From the NCBI GenBank assembly GCA_009702455.1, contig WLIA01000001.1, positions 21,693 to 85,692 on the forward strand: a stretch of DNA of 64,000 bases, in the 5' to 3' direction. Under the pieces are notes generated by a model. That model was not told where the DNA came from. It saw nothing but the letters and a program-made list of their open reading frames with translations, and ran no database searches. The position numbers and the translations under genes were made by a program. This DNA is from Actinomycetota bacterium. Lineage in GTDB: Bacteria > Actinomycetota > Actinomycetes > Actinomycetales > Microbacteriaceae. Shown in pieces: positions 8,275 through 16,306 of the stretch. Numbering within the stretch: the stretch's first letter is position 1; the number at the start of each line of letters is the position of its first letter.

Positions 8275-9504
8275 ATGAACGCCGAACTGCTAAAAAACCT
8301 AATAATCGTGATCACGGTTGCTGTGGCCGTGTTCAAGGTTGCTCTCAACGAACTTGATGTTCGATCGAGCCGCACGGCTTTAGCAGGCAGCCCTAAGGCT
8401 GAGGTCAAGAAAGCCGTTGAATACACAGTGACCAAAAGACGCTTTGAGTCGACCACAACTGTCATCACTGCCACCGTCGTGCTCGCATTTCTTGTTCTCG
8501 GTCTCTACGGTCAGATTCAGCAGTTGGTAGCCGGCTCTATTCAGGGCCAGATTTGGCAAGACCTGGTTTTCTTGCTTGCTATGGCTCTCGGACTATTCAT
8601 CCTTGGGATACCGGGTTCTATCTACAAGACCTTCGTAATCGAGGCGAAATTCGGATTCAACCGCACAACCGTCAAGACTTTCATCATCGACAGGATTCGA
8701 GGCATAGTTCTCGGTGCTTTGATTCTTGGCCCGATTCTGCTCGGCTTGCTTTGGATTTACCAGCAAGTTCCAAACCAAATCTGGTGGATAGCTTTCGTCG
8801 CAATCAACTTGATCTCTTTGATAACTGCAGCCATAGGCACCAGCGTGATTCTGCCGTTATTCAATAAGTTAAAGGAACTGCCAGAGGGTGAATTGCGTGA
8901 CAAGATTCTTGCTCTCTGTGAGAGGCAGAACTACAAACTCAAGCGCATTTATGTCATGGATAGCTCCAAACGTTCATCCAAGTCAAATGCGTTCTTTAGC
9001 GGGATTGGCAAAACCAAGACAATCGTTCTATTCGACTCTCTAATCGCCAACCACACGGTTGATGAAGTAGTTGGTGTTCTAGGCCACGAAATGGGTCATG
9101 ACAAGCTCGGTCACATTCGCTCTATGTTGCTCTTGAACATGCTTCAGAGCTTCGTGATTTTTGCCCTCTTTGGCTGGGCTTTACAAGAGCCCGCGCTATC
9201 TGAGGCCCTGGGCGGTAGCGGAGTTCAACTAGTGCTTTCACTGATCGCATTCGGAATGTTGTTCTCGCCAATCAACTTTCTCCTAGGGATTTTTGACAAC
9301 TACATGACCAGGCGAAATGAGCACGGTGCAGACATTTTCGCTTCTCAGGTTTATGGCAAAGAGCACATCATCTCAGCCTTGCAGCGACTAAGTGCAGACA
9401 ACCTAGCCAATCCCGCGCCACACCCGTTATACGTGCTGGCTTACTATTCGCACCCACCGGCCAGCAAGCGCGTATCTCATGTCTTAGAGGCAAAGCTCGC
9501 CTAG
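8275..9504 (+). CDS. M48-family CAAX prenyl protease 1-like (Ste24-type) metalloprotease
   Basis: The zinc site HEMGH is at residues 271-275 (in VLGHEMGHDKLGHI), and the third ligand is in RRNEHGADIFA. The N-terminal half contains several helices and the Ste24 signature FVIEAKFGFNRTTVKTFI. The 409-aa length matches bacterial Ste24/HtpX-like intramembrane-associated proteases, which act in membrane protein quality control; prenylated substrates are not expected here. The ATG follows GAGGAGAAAT. It is a separate unit, 26 nt after the preceding gene. Confidence 0.92.
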   Translation: MNAELLKNLIIVITVAVAVFKVALNELDVRSSRTALAGSPKAEVKKAVEYTVTKRRFESTTTVITATVVLAFLVLGLYGQIQQLVAGSIQGQIWQDLVFLLAMALGLFILGIPGSIYKTFVIEAKFGFNRTTVKTFIIDRIRGIVLGALILGPILLGLLWIYQQVPNQIWWIAFVAINLISLITAAIGTSVILPLFNKLKELPEGELRDKILALCERQNYKLKRIYVMDSSKRSSKSNAFFSGIGKTKTIVLFDSLIANHTVDEVVGVLGHEMGHDKLGHIRSMLLLNMLQSFVIFALFGWALQEPALSEALGGSGVQLVLSLIAFGMLFSPINFLLGIFDNYMTRRNEHGADIFASQVYGKEHIISALQRLSADNLANPAPHPLYVLAYYSHPPASKRVSHVLEAKLA

Positions 9505-9537
9505 CTGTTTTGAGCGACGCGCAGGTCCTGGCATTTA

Positions 9538-9864
9538 CTAGCCGGCTGGGATGAAACCCTTGTCTAGCTCCCACGGGCGAATCGGGGAGTTCTCGAGAAT
9601 CCAAAACTGTAGGTCTTTGTCTAGGCCGAGAATGATTGCGATGCCAACCAAAACAAAAATGATGCCGAGCACTCGCTTGAAGTTTCCCTCTGGGTTTGCG
9701 ATCCAGCGTGCTTTGCCAACTACCTTTTGACCCAGTAGCGCAATCACCAATAGGGTTCCACAGAGCCCAATTACGTAAGCCACTAGAAGCAGAATGCCTT
9801 CGGCAAACGAAGCCGGCAAAACCGTGACCGTTGCGACGACGTGGATCTCAATCATCAACTTCAA
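9538..9864 (-). pseudogene. Truncated ccdA-like (cytochrome c biogenesis / DsbD-type) fragment
   Basis: The frame encodes the C-terminal half of a CcdA-type membrane thiol transporter: VATVTVLPASFAEGILLLVAYVIG, a helix-plus-basic-loop, and the usual tail with LDKDLQFWILEN. Intact family members begin with about three more helices and a Cys-Pro-Cys active site; these are absent. Recognisable sequence stops near 9840, and codons upstream of this (MKLMIEIH) do not fit the family. No upstream part is seen in another frame. This marks a recombination breakpoint at the left end of the accessory block. Confidence 0.7.
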
Positions 9865-10246
9865 GAAGGCTGACAGCGCTGAGCGAAGGGTTCAAGCAGT
9901 AGGAGACAGCCTCGCTGAGTCGCTGGAACTGATAGCTGAAGCCTTGGGCCAAAGGGCTGGCGTTCGTTGGACCGTACAGTGGGCATACGGTGACACGTTC
10001 GAAATTGAGAACTGTGGAGACGAGGACGCCTTCCAGGTTGTCCTGAGGTCCCATGAAACTCTCATGGTCCGATGCAATTCCGATTTCCCAATAGCCAAAG
10101 TTAGCCCTGGTGACTCATTTTCATTCATCGCTGCTCGGACCATGGCCACATCAGACGCAAATCTGTATTTGTCTTGGGAAAGTGAGTCTGGAGAGGCCTC
10201 CACTTGGACCAGGCTCCTGCCGTTCAGGCCGAAACACGTGAAGTAA
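9794..10246 (+). CDS. Hypothetical protein, possibly 5'-truncated or chimeric
   Basis: The C-terminal about 95 residues look like genuine protein (WTVQWAYGDTFEIENCGDEDAFQVVL to RLLPFRPKHVK), with a beta-rich pattern. Residues 1-15, however, are antisense to the ccdA remnant, so the ORF-track ATG may be accidental. The only other in-frame start seen is TTG 9944. I do not recognise the family. It may be a fragment left at the same junction that cut ccdA, or an intact short gene with a non-ATG start. Codon use resembles the following accessory genes. Confidence 0.4.
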   Translation: MPSANEAGKTVTVATTWISIINFKKADSAERRVQAVGDSLAESLELIAEALGQRAGVRWTVQWAYGDTFEIENCGDEDAFQVVLRSHETLMVRCNSDFPIAKVSPGDSFSFIAARTMATSDANLYLSWESESGEASTWTRLLPFRPKHVK

Positions 10247-10260
10247 AGTCCTCTGCCCCT

Positions 10261-11172
10261 TCACTCCGCAGGATCAACATCAATGAGCCCGAATCCAACC
10301 GGATTGGCGGCAGCCTTGAGTGGGTAGACATTCCAAACCTCGACCCCGTCCTTGCTCCTGCTTGGGCGGAGGTATCCAGAGGTAACAAGATTGCCATCCT
10401 CTAGTTCCACAACAACAGGAGTGACTAGCCGTTCAACTGATGAATTCAGCGGCCTGCCCTGATCATCAACTAAGCGAACATCCCTCAGCAAGTTACCTTC
10501 GGCGTCATAGGGGAAGATGTTCGTAACAGGCAGGCCGTTGTAGATCAAGCCAGTGGTTCTAGAGGCCGGGTTTCCATTGACCAATTCATCGGAAAGCTGA
10601 ATGGTATTCTCCGAGAGCCCATAGAACATAAGCGCCATAGGAAGAATTGCAATCGTTGTTGCAATTACCCTAACTCGACGCCACAGTGGTCCGAAGTTTG
10701 TCGAGCCCAGCCAGACTGAAATTGAGACCAGGGCGATCCAAGCTAGCCACTGTTCGAGCCCGGAGGGAACTCCGAGGTAGCCGTCATCACCCAAGATGTA
10801 GAGCTCCAAGAAACCATAGCTGCTTATCCCAATCGCTACCCAGAACAATGGCTTGAACGGTCTCAGGAAATCCCGCACGGCTTTTGCAACTGGGCTAGCG
10901 TCAAGTCGCTCTTGAATTCCGGCAACGAAGTCCTTGAAAACTCTTTTTTGAGGCGCCACAGGATCCAAGCCAGCTGCTTGACGCAAGTCATTTGCATACT
11001 CCAGTGAGTTAGGTAGAGAAAGCTCTCCGCTTTCATCCTCGGCACGTGCCTCTAGGTTTTCCCTAACCTCTCGGAGAATGTCTTCCCGCAGCCCCGGTCC
11101 TAAGTCCTGAAGGAACTCTTCGATTTCAGAAATGAACTTTTCCACTAGGCGGTTTTGAACTTTGTTGGTCAT
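10261..11172 (-). CDS. HAAS-type membrane partner of a PadR regulator (DUF1700-like)
   Basis: The 303-aa protein starts with a helical cytoplasmic domain (residues about 1-75) resembling the HAAS signalling domain: VEKFISEIEEFLQDLGPGLREDILREVRENLEA, then SLEYANDLRQAAGLD. Three membrane helices follow (about 110-205) and then a beta-rich extracytoplasmic tail of about 90 residues. HAAS proteins are usually encoded beside PadR repressors and are thought to transmit an envelope signal to them. Here the ATG overlaps the padR stop by 4 nt, so the pair is co-translated. The extracytoplasmic tail is not recognised. Confidence 0.72.
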   Translation of the reverse strand: MTNKVQNRLVEKFISEIEEFLQDLGPGLREDILREVRENLEARAEDESGELSLPNSLEYANDLRQAAGLDPVAPQKRVFKDFVAGIQERLDASPVAKAVRDFLRPFKPLFWVAIGISSYGFLELYILGDDGYLGVPSGLEQWLAWIALVSISVWLGSTNFGPLWRRVRVIATTIAILPMALMFYGLSENTIQLSDELVNGNPASRTTGLIYNGLPVTNIFPYDAEGNLLRDVRLVDDQGRPLNSSVERLVTPVVVELEDGNLVTSGYLRPSRSKDGVEVWNVYPLKAAANPVGFGLIDVDPAE

Positions 11173-11519
11173 TTTGTAGCCCCCTTCTTGTTTTCTAGCG
11201 TTGACTCCGAGAGGAGTGATGCCATGGTTTTCGAGAAATCTGTCCAGGTCTTTTCGGCGTTCGCGAGCTCAATCTGACCCGGCTTTGTAATTGAGTAATA
11301 CTTCCTATTTGGGCCATCCTCAGACTCCATGAAGTAGCTCTTTAGTGAGCCTGAACCCTCCAGTCTGCGGAGGGTGCCATAGACCGAAGCATCCCCAATT
11401 TCAGTGAAGCCAGAGTCCCTGAGTCGCTTTGCAATCTCATACCCGTACTGGTCCTCGACGCTGATCACGGCAAGAATCGCTAGATCCAAGGCTCCCTTGA
11501 GTAGCTGTGTAGTGTCCAA
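11169..11519 (-). CDS. PadR-family transcriptional regulator
   Basis: This 116-aa winged-helix protein has the PadR pattern LLKGALDLAILAVISVEDQYGYEIAKRL, then GDASVYGTLRRLEGSGSLKSYF and RKYYSITKPGQIEL. The start is TTG 11519, supported by AGGAGGT 8 nt upstream. The promoter directly upstream has a perfect TTGACA and an inverted repeat between its two hexamers, consistent with autorepression. The HAAS-like membrane protein overlaps it downstream. Confidence 0.9.
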   Translation of the reverse strand: MDTTQLLKGALDLAILAVISVEDQYGYEIAKRLRDSGFTEIGDASVYGTLRRLEGSGSLKSYFMESEDGPNRKYYSITKPGQIELANAEKTWTDFSKTMASLLSESTLENKKGATK

Positions 11520-11540
11520 AGCACACCTCCTATGTAATCA

Positions 11541-11570
11541 AGAGTATTGTGTAATACAGAGTAGTGTCAA
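11541..11570 (-). promoter_or_regulatory. padR promoter with operator between -35 and -10
   Basis: On the minus strand, TTGACA (11570-11565) and TACTCT (11546-11541) are 18 nt apart. The perfect inverted repeat GTATT-ACAC-AATAC (11544-11557) fills the space between them and reaches into the -10. A dimeric regulator bound here would block RNA polymerase; PadR itself is the obvious candidate. Confidence 0.6.
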
Positions 11571-11614
11571 GTGAGGTCCGCGTGTCGCGGAATAAGATTT
11601 CACCAAGGGGGAAA

Positions 11615-12082
11615 ATGACAACTGGCAGACCTGAGTCGCACCTACTGCGTGAGCTTCATGTGTTAGCAAGTGCGGTGGTGGTGCTCGTCGGCTTTTTGGC
11701 TGATCCGTTCATCGTTCAAAAGATCGGACCCGTCCAGGTAATTCAATCCTTTGGCATCCTTTTCGTGGCAGGGGCAATAGCTTTTTGGGCTATTGGCTTG
11801 ATTCTCACCAGAAAGCTGCCTGTTGTGATCAACGTCTGGTCTGTCATCGTTTCGGCTACCGCAAACATGGCAGCGGTTGGCGGATCTTTTCTTGCCTTCA
11901 GAATTTGGTACAACAAGTGGCCCTTCAATCTTGAGCCTGTTGAACCCACCGGCTTTGAGGGTCCTGGAGCGCCCCTCTTCATACTGCTTGTGCTCCTAGC
12001 CTTCTCGGGATTGGTTTGGCTCCTTGGCCTCCTCGCAGTAGGGGCAACAACACTCAATCAGGATCTGAAACTAATTGATTGA
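11615..12082 (+). CDS. Four-helix membrane protein of unknown function
   Basis: The product is 155 aa from ATG 11615, which has GGGGG(A) 5-6 nt upstream; the track start at 11564 lies within the padR promoter. Four hydrophobic segments are visible (LASAVVVLVGFLAD, FGILFVAGAIAFWAIGLILT, VWSVIVSATANMAAVGGSFLAF, PLFILLVLLAFSGLVWLLGLLAV). No family is recognised. It is divergent from the PadR/HAAS pair, so its control by PadR is plausible. Confidence 0.65.
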   Translation: MTTGRPESHLLRELHVLASAVVVLVGFLADPFIVQKIGPVQVIQSFGILFVAGAIAFWAIGLILTRKLPVVINVWSVIVSATANMAAVGGSFLAFRIWYNKWPFNLEPVEPTGFEGPGAPLFILLVLLAFSGLVWLLGLLAVGATTLNQDLKLID

Positions 12083-12130
12083 ACTTGGGTCCAGGTGCCA
12101 TAGTGCGAAATCCAATTTTACCGGCCCAGT

Positions 12131-13069
12131 TTATGAAAGCCGCAGTTCGTTGGCTTGCAGAATTTCACAAAGTTTCCCAGCAGCTTCACTTGCCCGAACC
12201 AACGAGCTTTGAAGTCCTTGCCCCTTAGCGAGCCAGCCGCAAAGGATGCCCGCAAATCTATCTCCCGCACCTGTTGTGTCTTTTATGCTTGACGCTTTCC
12301 AGGCTGGCACGAGACCAGAGAAAAGGGGGCCGGCAAAAACTGAACCTTCCGATCCCATAGTTATCACTACAGTCCTATTCTTGGTTGCCAAGTTGTTTGC
12401 AACTTCAGTTGCATCAGCCGGGGAGAGGATTTCTCTTCCTGTTAACTCTGAAGCCTCGTGCTTGTTGAGAAGCAGTACAGCGCAGGATTCGATTAGGGAG
12501 CTGTCCCCTTCGCGCATCGGAGAGGGGTTCAGGGCAACGCGAATGTTCAATTCCTGGCAGAGCGTCATCACCCTGCTGTTGGCTTTGGAGGAAATTTCGC
12601 CTTGAAGCATAACGAGCGGAGGTGCGTGTTTTTTGATACTGCCTTCTAGGAAGTCGAGGGTCAGCATTTGGTTTGCCCCTGGATTTACAATTACGAAATT
12701 TTCTCCGGTATGGGAAACGCAAATCCACGCTGAACCAGTTGAATGGGAAGACGGCTGAATCTCGAGAGTCAGGTTGGATAAGTGGCGGGTCGCTTGCTTA
12801 ATGGAGTCAATGTCATTTGGGTTGGCAGAGCAAACAAGTACAACTCGGGCTCCAGTCATGGCGGCCGCCAGGGCCTGGTTTAGACCCTTCCCCCCAAGCG
12901 ACACCCTATTCTCATCGCTAGTGCAGGTTTCACCCGGGTTCGGAAAGTGATCTACATAGGTTGTTGTGTCGATGTTGACCGATCCAACTACCAAGATGTC
13001 GACCGAGCCTTCGTTCGCTGAGTCTGGAAATTGTGACCTGTTCGTTACCAATAGTGCTCCATTCTCCAA
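12131..13069 (-). CDS. PfkB-family carbohydrate (ribokinase-like) kinase
   Basis: The protein is 312 aa and of ribokinase type. It has the N-terminal VGSVNIDTTTYVDHFPNPGET, the substrate motif GGKGLNQALAAA, and the anion-hole/catalytic motif DTTGAGDRFAGIL with the base Asp in GAGD. It would phosphorylate a sugar or nucleoside with ATP. The start is TTG 13069, the only start in frame before the fold; about 25 extra residues precede the usual kinase N-terminus. It is divergent from the ABC importer genes across a palindromic operator. I infer that it phosphorylates the sugar released from the imported substrate, and ribose fits the glycohydrolase nearby. Confidence 0.85.
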   Translation of the reverse strand: MENGALLVTNRSQFPDSANEGSVDILVVGSVNIDTTTYVDHFPNPGETCTSDENRVSLGGKGLNQALAAAMTGARVVLVCSANPNDIDSIKQATRHLSNLTLEIQPSSHSTGSAWICVSHTGENFVIVNPGANQMLTLDFLEGSIKKHAPPLVMLQGEISSKANSRVMTLCQELNIRVALNPSPMREGDSSLIESCAVLLLNKHEASELTGREILSPADATEVANNLATKNRTVVITMGSEGSVFAGPLFSGLVPAWKASSIKDTTGAGDRFAGILCGWLAKGQGLQSSLVRASEAAGKLCEILQANELRLS

Positions 13070-13087
13070 CTGCTTGACATTCCAATT

Positions 13088-13126
13088 AGTCTAGACTCAA
13101 CACGAATTGCCCAACACGTGTTGACG
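13088..13126. promoter_or_regulatory. Divergent operator/promoter region of the importer and kinase
   Basis: A perfect 12-bp palindrome CAACACGTGTTG (13112-13123) overlaps a rightward -35 (TTGACG, 13121-13126). It also overlaps the -35 zone of a leftward promoter whose -10 is TAGACT (complement of 13088-13093). A half copy CAACACG lies at 13098-13104. The central CG is typical of LacI-family operators, and the LacI gene lies at the end of this cluster. Confidence 0.6.
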
Positions 13127-13162
13127 TAATTTACTAAGAGTAACTTTAAACGAAAGGTAATC

Positions 13163-14515
13163 ATGAAACCAAAGCTTGCCGCCTCGGGATTGAAGTCAGC
13201 CGCGATAACCGCACTGCTTACCCTATTGGCTGGTTGCACTGCTCCGATGGCTGACCAAGGCGAAGTCATAACCATGTGGCGTCCGATCACCTCAGATGCC
13301 GAGCAAACCTACATCCAGGAGAATTTTGTGGATGCCTACAACGCCACTAATCCGGTAAACCCTGTCGAAGTTAGCTACCGAGACTGGAACACCGCCGCAC
13401 AGCTTCAGCAGGCTTCTGTTGCAGCAGGTGAAGGCCCCGACATCATCTACACAGCGGGTCCCTCAAACGCCCTTGCTTACATTCAAGCTGGACAGCTGTT
13501 GCCTCTCAATAAGTACGCGGAGGAATTTGGCTGGAATGACAAGATTCAACCTTGGGCACTAGAAACAGGTTATTCAGAAGCGAATCTTTATCTGATACCA
13601 GAGACCTACGAGACAATGTTGATGCTCTACAGCCCGGAGACTTTTGAGGCAAATGGTTGGTCCGTGGCATCAAATCGTTCAGACTTTGACACCTTTGTAC
13701 AACAGTCACAGGATGCAGGAATGACTGCCATTGCGACCGGTAACAAGAGCTGGGCACCCACCACCGAACACTTGCTCAGTGTTGTTCTTAATAACGTTGC
13801 CGGACCAGAAGCGGTCTATGAGGCTCTATCTGGAAATAAGTCCTGGACTGATCCTGAGTTTGTGGACGCAATCACAACTATGAAGGGCTGGTTCGACTCA
13901 AAGGCGATGGGCGGCGGGTCGGAAATGTACTTCTCAACAACGGTTGAAGAGTTGTACAACTCGATTGCCACTGATACCGCTAGTACCTACTGGACCGGTT
14001 CATGGGCGTTCAACAACGTCGGAGAGTACTTTCCTGAAGATGGACAGGGAAAGTCGTGGGACTGGTCTCTAGTGCCACCGCTGTCAGACCGGGTTTCTGA
14101 GCCACCAGTTTCGATCGGGATTGGAAGAACAATCGCCGTGAACGCTGCCACCAAGAATCCGGATGGTGCAGCGGCCTACATAAACTGGCTCATCCAGAAT
14201 CCGAAGGCTCAGCTGGCCAAGACAGCAGCTATCGGTGTGGCACCTATGCCGCTGATGTTCGATGCTGCCGATTTCCCAGCCGACATTGATCCGCGTGTTG
14301 CCAGTCTGTATCAGACGATTGCCGATGCAAAAACCATTGGGTACCTAACTTGGACCTTCTGGCCCCCAAAGAGCAATAGATACCTATATGAAGAGATGGA
14401 TAAAGTCATCGTCGGAGACCTCTCCGTTGAAGACTACCTGGCTGGCCTCGATGCGCTCTTTGCGCAAGAGCTTGCTGAGGGCTTAGTGCCACCAAGGCCT
14501 AACCCGAGTAACTAA
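13163..14515 (+). CDS. Extracellular solute-binding lipoprotein of a carbohydrate ABC importer
   Basis: The 450-aa protein has a lipoprotein signal peptide with lipobox LLAGC (Cys near residue 25). It is a family 1 solute-binding protein: ITMWRP near the mature N-terminus, GEGPDIIYTAGP, and GRTIAVNAATKNPDGAAAYINWLI near the C-terminus. It captures substrate at the cell surface for the two permeases downstream. GAAAGG lies 5 nt before the ATG. A stable hairpin separates it from the permeases, which fits the common need for excess binding protein. Confidence 0.92.
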   Translation: MKPKLAASGLKSAAITALLTLLAGCTAPMADQGEVITMWRPITSDAEQTYIQENFVDAYNATNPVNPVEVSYRDWNTAAQLQQASVAAGEGPDIIYTAGPSNALAYIQAGQLLPLNKYAEEFGWNDKIQPWALETGYSEANLYLIPETYETMLMLYSPETFEANGWSVASNRSDFDTFVQQSQDAGMTAIATGNKSWAPTTEHLLSVVLNNVAGPEAVYEALSGNKSWTDPEFVDAITTMKGWFDSKAMGGGSEMYFSTTVEELYNSIATDTASTYWTGSWAFNNVGEYFPEDGQGKSWDWSLVPPLSDRVSEPPVSIGIGRTIAVNAATKNPDGAAAYINWLIQNPKAQLAKTAAIGVAPMPLMFDAADFPADIDPRVASLYQTIADAKTIGYLTWTFWPPKSNRYLYEEMDKVIVGDLSVEDYLAGLDALFAQELAEGLVPPRPNPSN

Positions 14516-14533
14516 TCGATCCTTAGGGGCCAC

Positions 14534-14563
14534 GTGAGTCCAATCCTCTTGGGTTGGACTCAC
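14534..14563 (+). promoter_or_regulatory. Intercistronic hairpin after the binding-protein gene
   Basis: GTGAGTCCAA pairs perfectly with TTGGACTCAC; a G-U and two C-G pairs extend the stem to about 13 bp with a UCUU loop. No U-run follows, and the permease start is 20 nt downstream. This suits mRNA 3'-end protection or partial termination, making binding protein more abundant than permeases. Confidence 0.65.
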
Positions 14564-14582
14564 AGGGCCATGGAGCAAAAAC

Positions 14583-15449
14583 ATGCAAAAGAAACAAATT
14601 CGAATCGGTTGGTTCTATCTGCTACCGCTGCTTACAGTCAATGGTGTAGTGGTATTCCTGCCAGCCGTGAGCAATGTATTCCTATCCTTCACTTCCTGGT
14701 CTGGACTTGGACAACCGAAATGGATCGGAATCGATAACTACATCCGTCTACTCCAAGATGATGTGGTTCATCAGGCCATTCTCAGGAACCTCGTGTGGAC
14801 ACTCATTTTTCTAATAGTGCCAATGGGGCTCGCGCTATTCGGCGCTTACTTGGTCCTTCGAGCGCCAGCAGCGGGGACCTTTTTTCGGTTGGTATTTTTT
14901 ACCCCGTACATTGTTTCGACTGTGGTGTCTGCCTCAGTTTGGAGTTTTCTTTACTCACCAACGCTCGGTCTTTCCCCACTTCTTTTTGGGGCCGGAGCGG
15001 ACACACCAAACCTATTGGGCAATGGGGACACCGCTCTTTATGCAGTCGCATTGGCAAACATTTGGCAGTGGTGGGGCTTTCTGATGATGGTCTTTTTTGC
15101 TGCCATGCAATCTGTCAATCCAAGCCTTTACGAGGCAGCCGAACTTGATGGTGCTGGCGCCTTCCGAAAACTGATTAGCGTCACACTCCCAGCAATTCGA
15201 CCAACGATCATGTTTCTTGCGCTCATGACCGTGATCTGGTCATTTCTCATTTTTGATTACATCTTCATCATGACCGGGGGCGGTCCTGCGGGAAAGACCG
15301 AAGTGTTGGGGACCCTTCTCTACAAATCGGCCTTTTGGTCGCGAGAAGCTGGTTATGCCGCGTCCATCGGAGTCCTCATGGGGCTAATCAGCCTTTTTGT
15401 AGTTGGTATCTATTTGTCGCTCAGAAAGAGGCTCAAGTGGGAAATTTAA
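14583..15449 (+). CDS. Carbohydrate ABC transporter permease, MalF/UgpA type
   Basis: The 288-aa protein has six hydrophobic segments. The EAA loop that contacts the ATPase is EAAELDGAGAFRKLISVTLP (about residues 185-204). The N-terminal YLLPLLTVNGVVVFLPAVSNVFLSFTSW is characteristic of the UgpA/MalF group. It overlaps the second permease by 13 nt. No ATPase gene is in the cluster, so a shared MsiK-like ATPase elsewhere in the genome probably powers it, as in many actinobacteria. Confidence 0.92.
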   Translation: MQKKQIRIGWFYLLPLLTVNGVVVFLPAVSNVFLSFTSWSGLGQPKWIGIDNYIRLLQDDVVHQAILRNLVWTLIFLIVPMGLALFGAYLVLRAPAAGTFFRLVFFTPYIVSTVVSASVWSFLYSPTLGLSPLLFGAGADTPNLLGNGDTALYAVALANIWQWWGFLMMVFFAAMQSVNPSLYEAAELDGAGAFRKLISVTLPAIRPTIMFLALMTVIWSFLIFDYIFIMTGGGPAGKTEVLGTLLYKSAFWSREAGYAASIGVLMGLISLFVVGIYLSLRKRLKWEI

Positions 15450-16300
15450 AAACAAAAAGGAAGACCCTGAGTCCAAAAAATACCCTCATCGAGGTTGCAC
15501 GTTTCACGGTTCTGGGTTTGTTAGCTGTCTTTTCAGCTGTGCCATTGCTGGTTACTGTATGGAATTCGCTAAAGACTCAAGTGGAGATTGCAAATAACCC
15601 GCTGGGTCTTCCATCGGACCCCAAGTGGCAAAATTATCTTGATGCCTGGACCGTGGGGAATTTCGGTACAGGTTTCGCAAGTTCGGTGGCGGTGGTGGTC
15701 GGCAGTGTATTGCTGATCGCGATTGTTTCAACCATGGCCGCCTATGCGCTCTCAAGGTTGGATTTTCCAAAATCCGGAACTTTGATTCTGTATCTATTGG
15801 TGCTGAACTCACTGCCAATCCAACTATTTCTCGTTCCGCTGTTTTTCGTTTGGTCCAGACTTGGTCTTTATGATACTCATCTAGGGCTGGTAATTATCTA
15901 CACTGCCGTGAACGCTCCATTTGCGACTCTCTTACTGCGATCATTCATGATTGGCATTCCGAGAGACTACGAGGATGCAGCCAGAGTTGATGGCGCTGGT
16001 GAATTCAAGGTCTTTTTGTCTGTGACGCTACCCCTCGTCTGGAGTGGGATATTAACCATTTCATTGGTGGCATGTCTAGCTGTTTACAACGAGTTCTTCC
16101 TTGCATTGATGTTCATTCAAAGCCCGGAACTTATGCCAATTTCAACCAGCCTTTTCAATTTCCGGAATGGGTTCAGCACAAATTTCCCGCTTCAAGCAGC
16201 TGCCGGGATGATGATGCTGGCCCCCATGATGCTGGCCTTTCTGGTTCTTCACAAACGATTTGTCAGCGGAATCACTTCCAGCGGATTAGCGGGGTCGTAA
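15437..16300 (+). CDS. Carbohydrate ABC transporter permease, MalG/UgpE type
   Basis: The product is 287 aa from GTG 15437, preceded by AGAGG; the track start at 15335 is too early because upstream residues are an out-of-frame reading of the first permease. Six helices are seen. The EAA loop is EDAARVDGAGEFKVFLSVTLP, and the C-terminal GMMMLAPMMLAFLVLHKRFVSGITSSGLAG is typical of MalG-type permeases. It is translationally coupled to the first permease and followed within 6 nt by the glycohydrolase gene, showing one operon. Confidence 0.92.
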   Translation: MGNLKTKRKTLSPKNTLIEVARFTVLGLLAVFSAVPLLVTVWNSLKTQVEIANNPLGLPSDPKWQNYLDAWTVGNFGTGFASSVAVVVGSVLLIAIVSTMAAYALSRLDFPKSGTLILYLLVLNSLPIQLFLVPLFFVWSRLGLYDTHLGLVIIYTAVNAPFATLLLRSFMIGIPRDYEDAARVDGAGEFKVFLSVTLPLVWSGILTISLVACLAVYNEFFLALMFIQSPELMPISTSLFNFRNGFSTNFPLQAAAGMMMLAPMMLAFLVLHKRFVSGITSSGLAGS

Positions 16301-16306
16301 GTTTTG

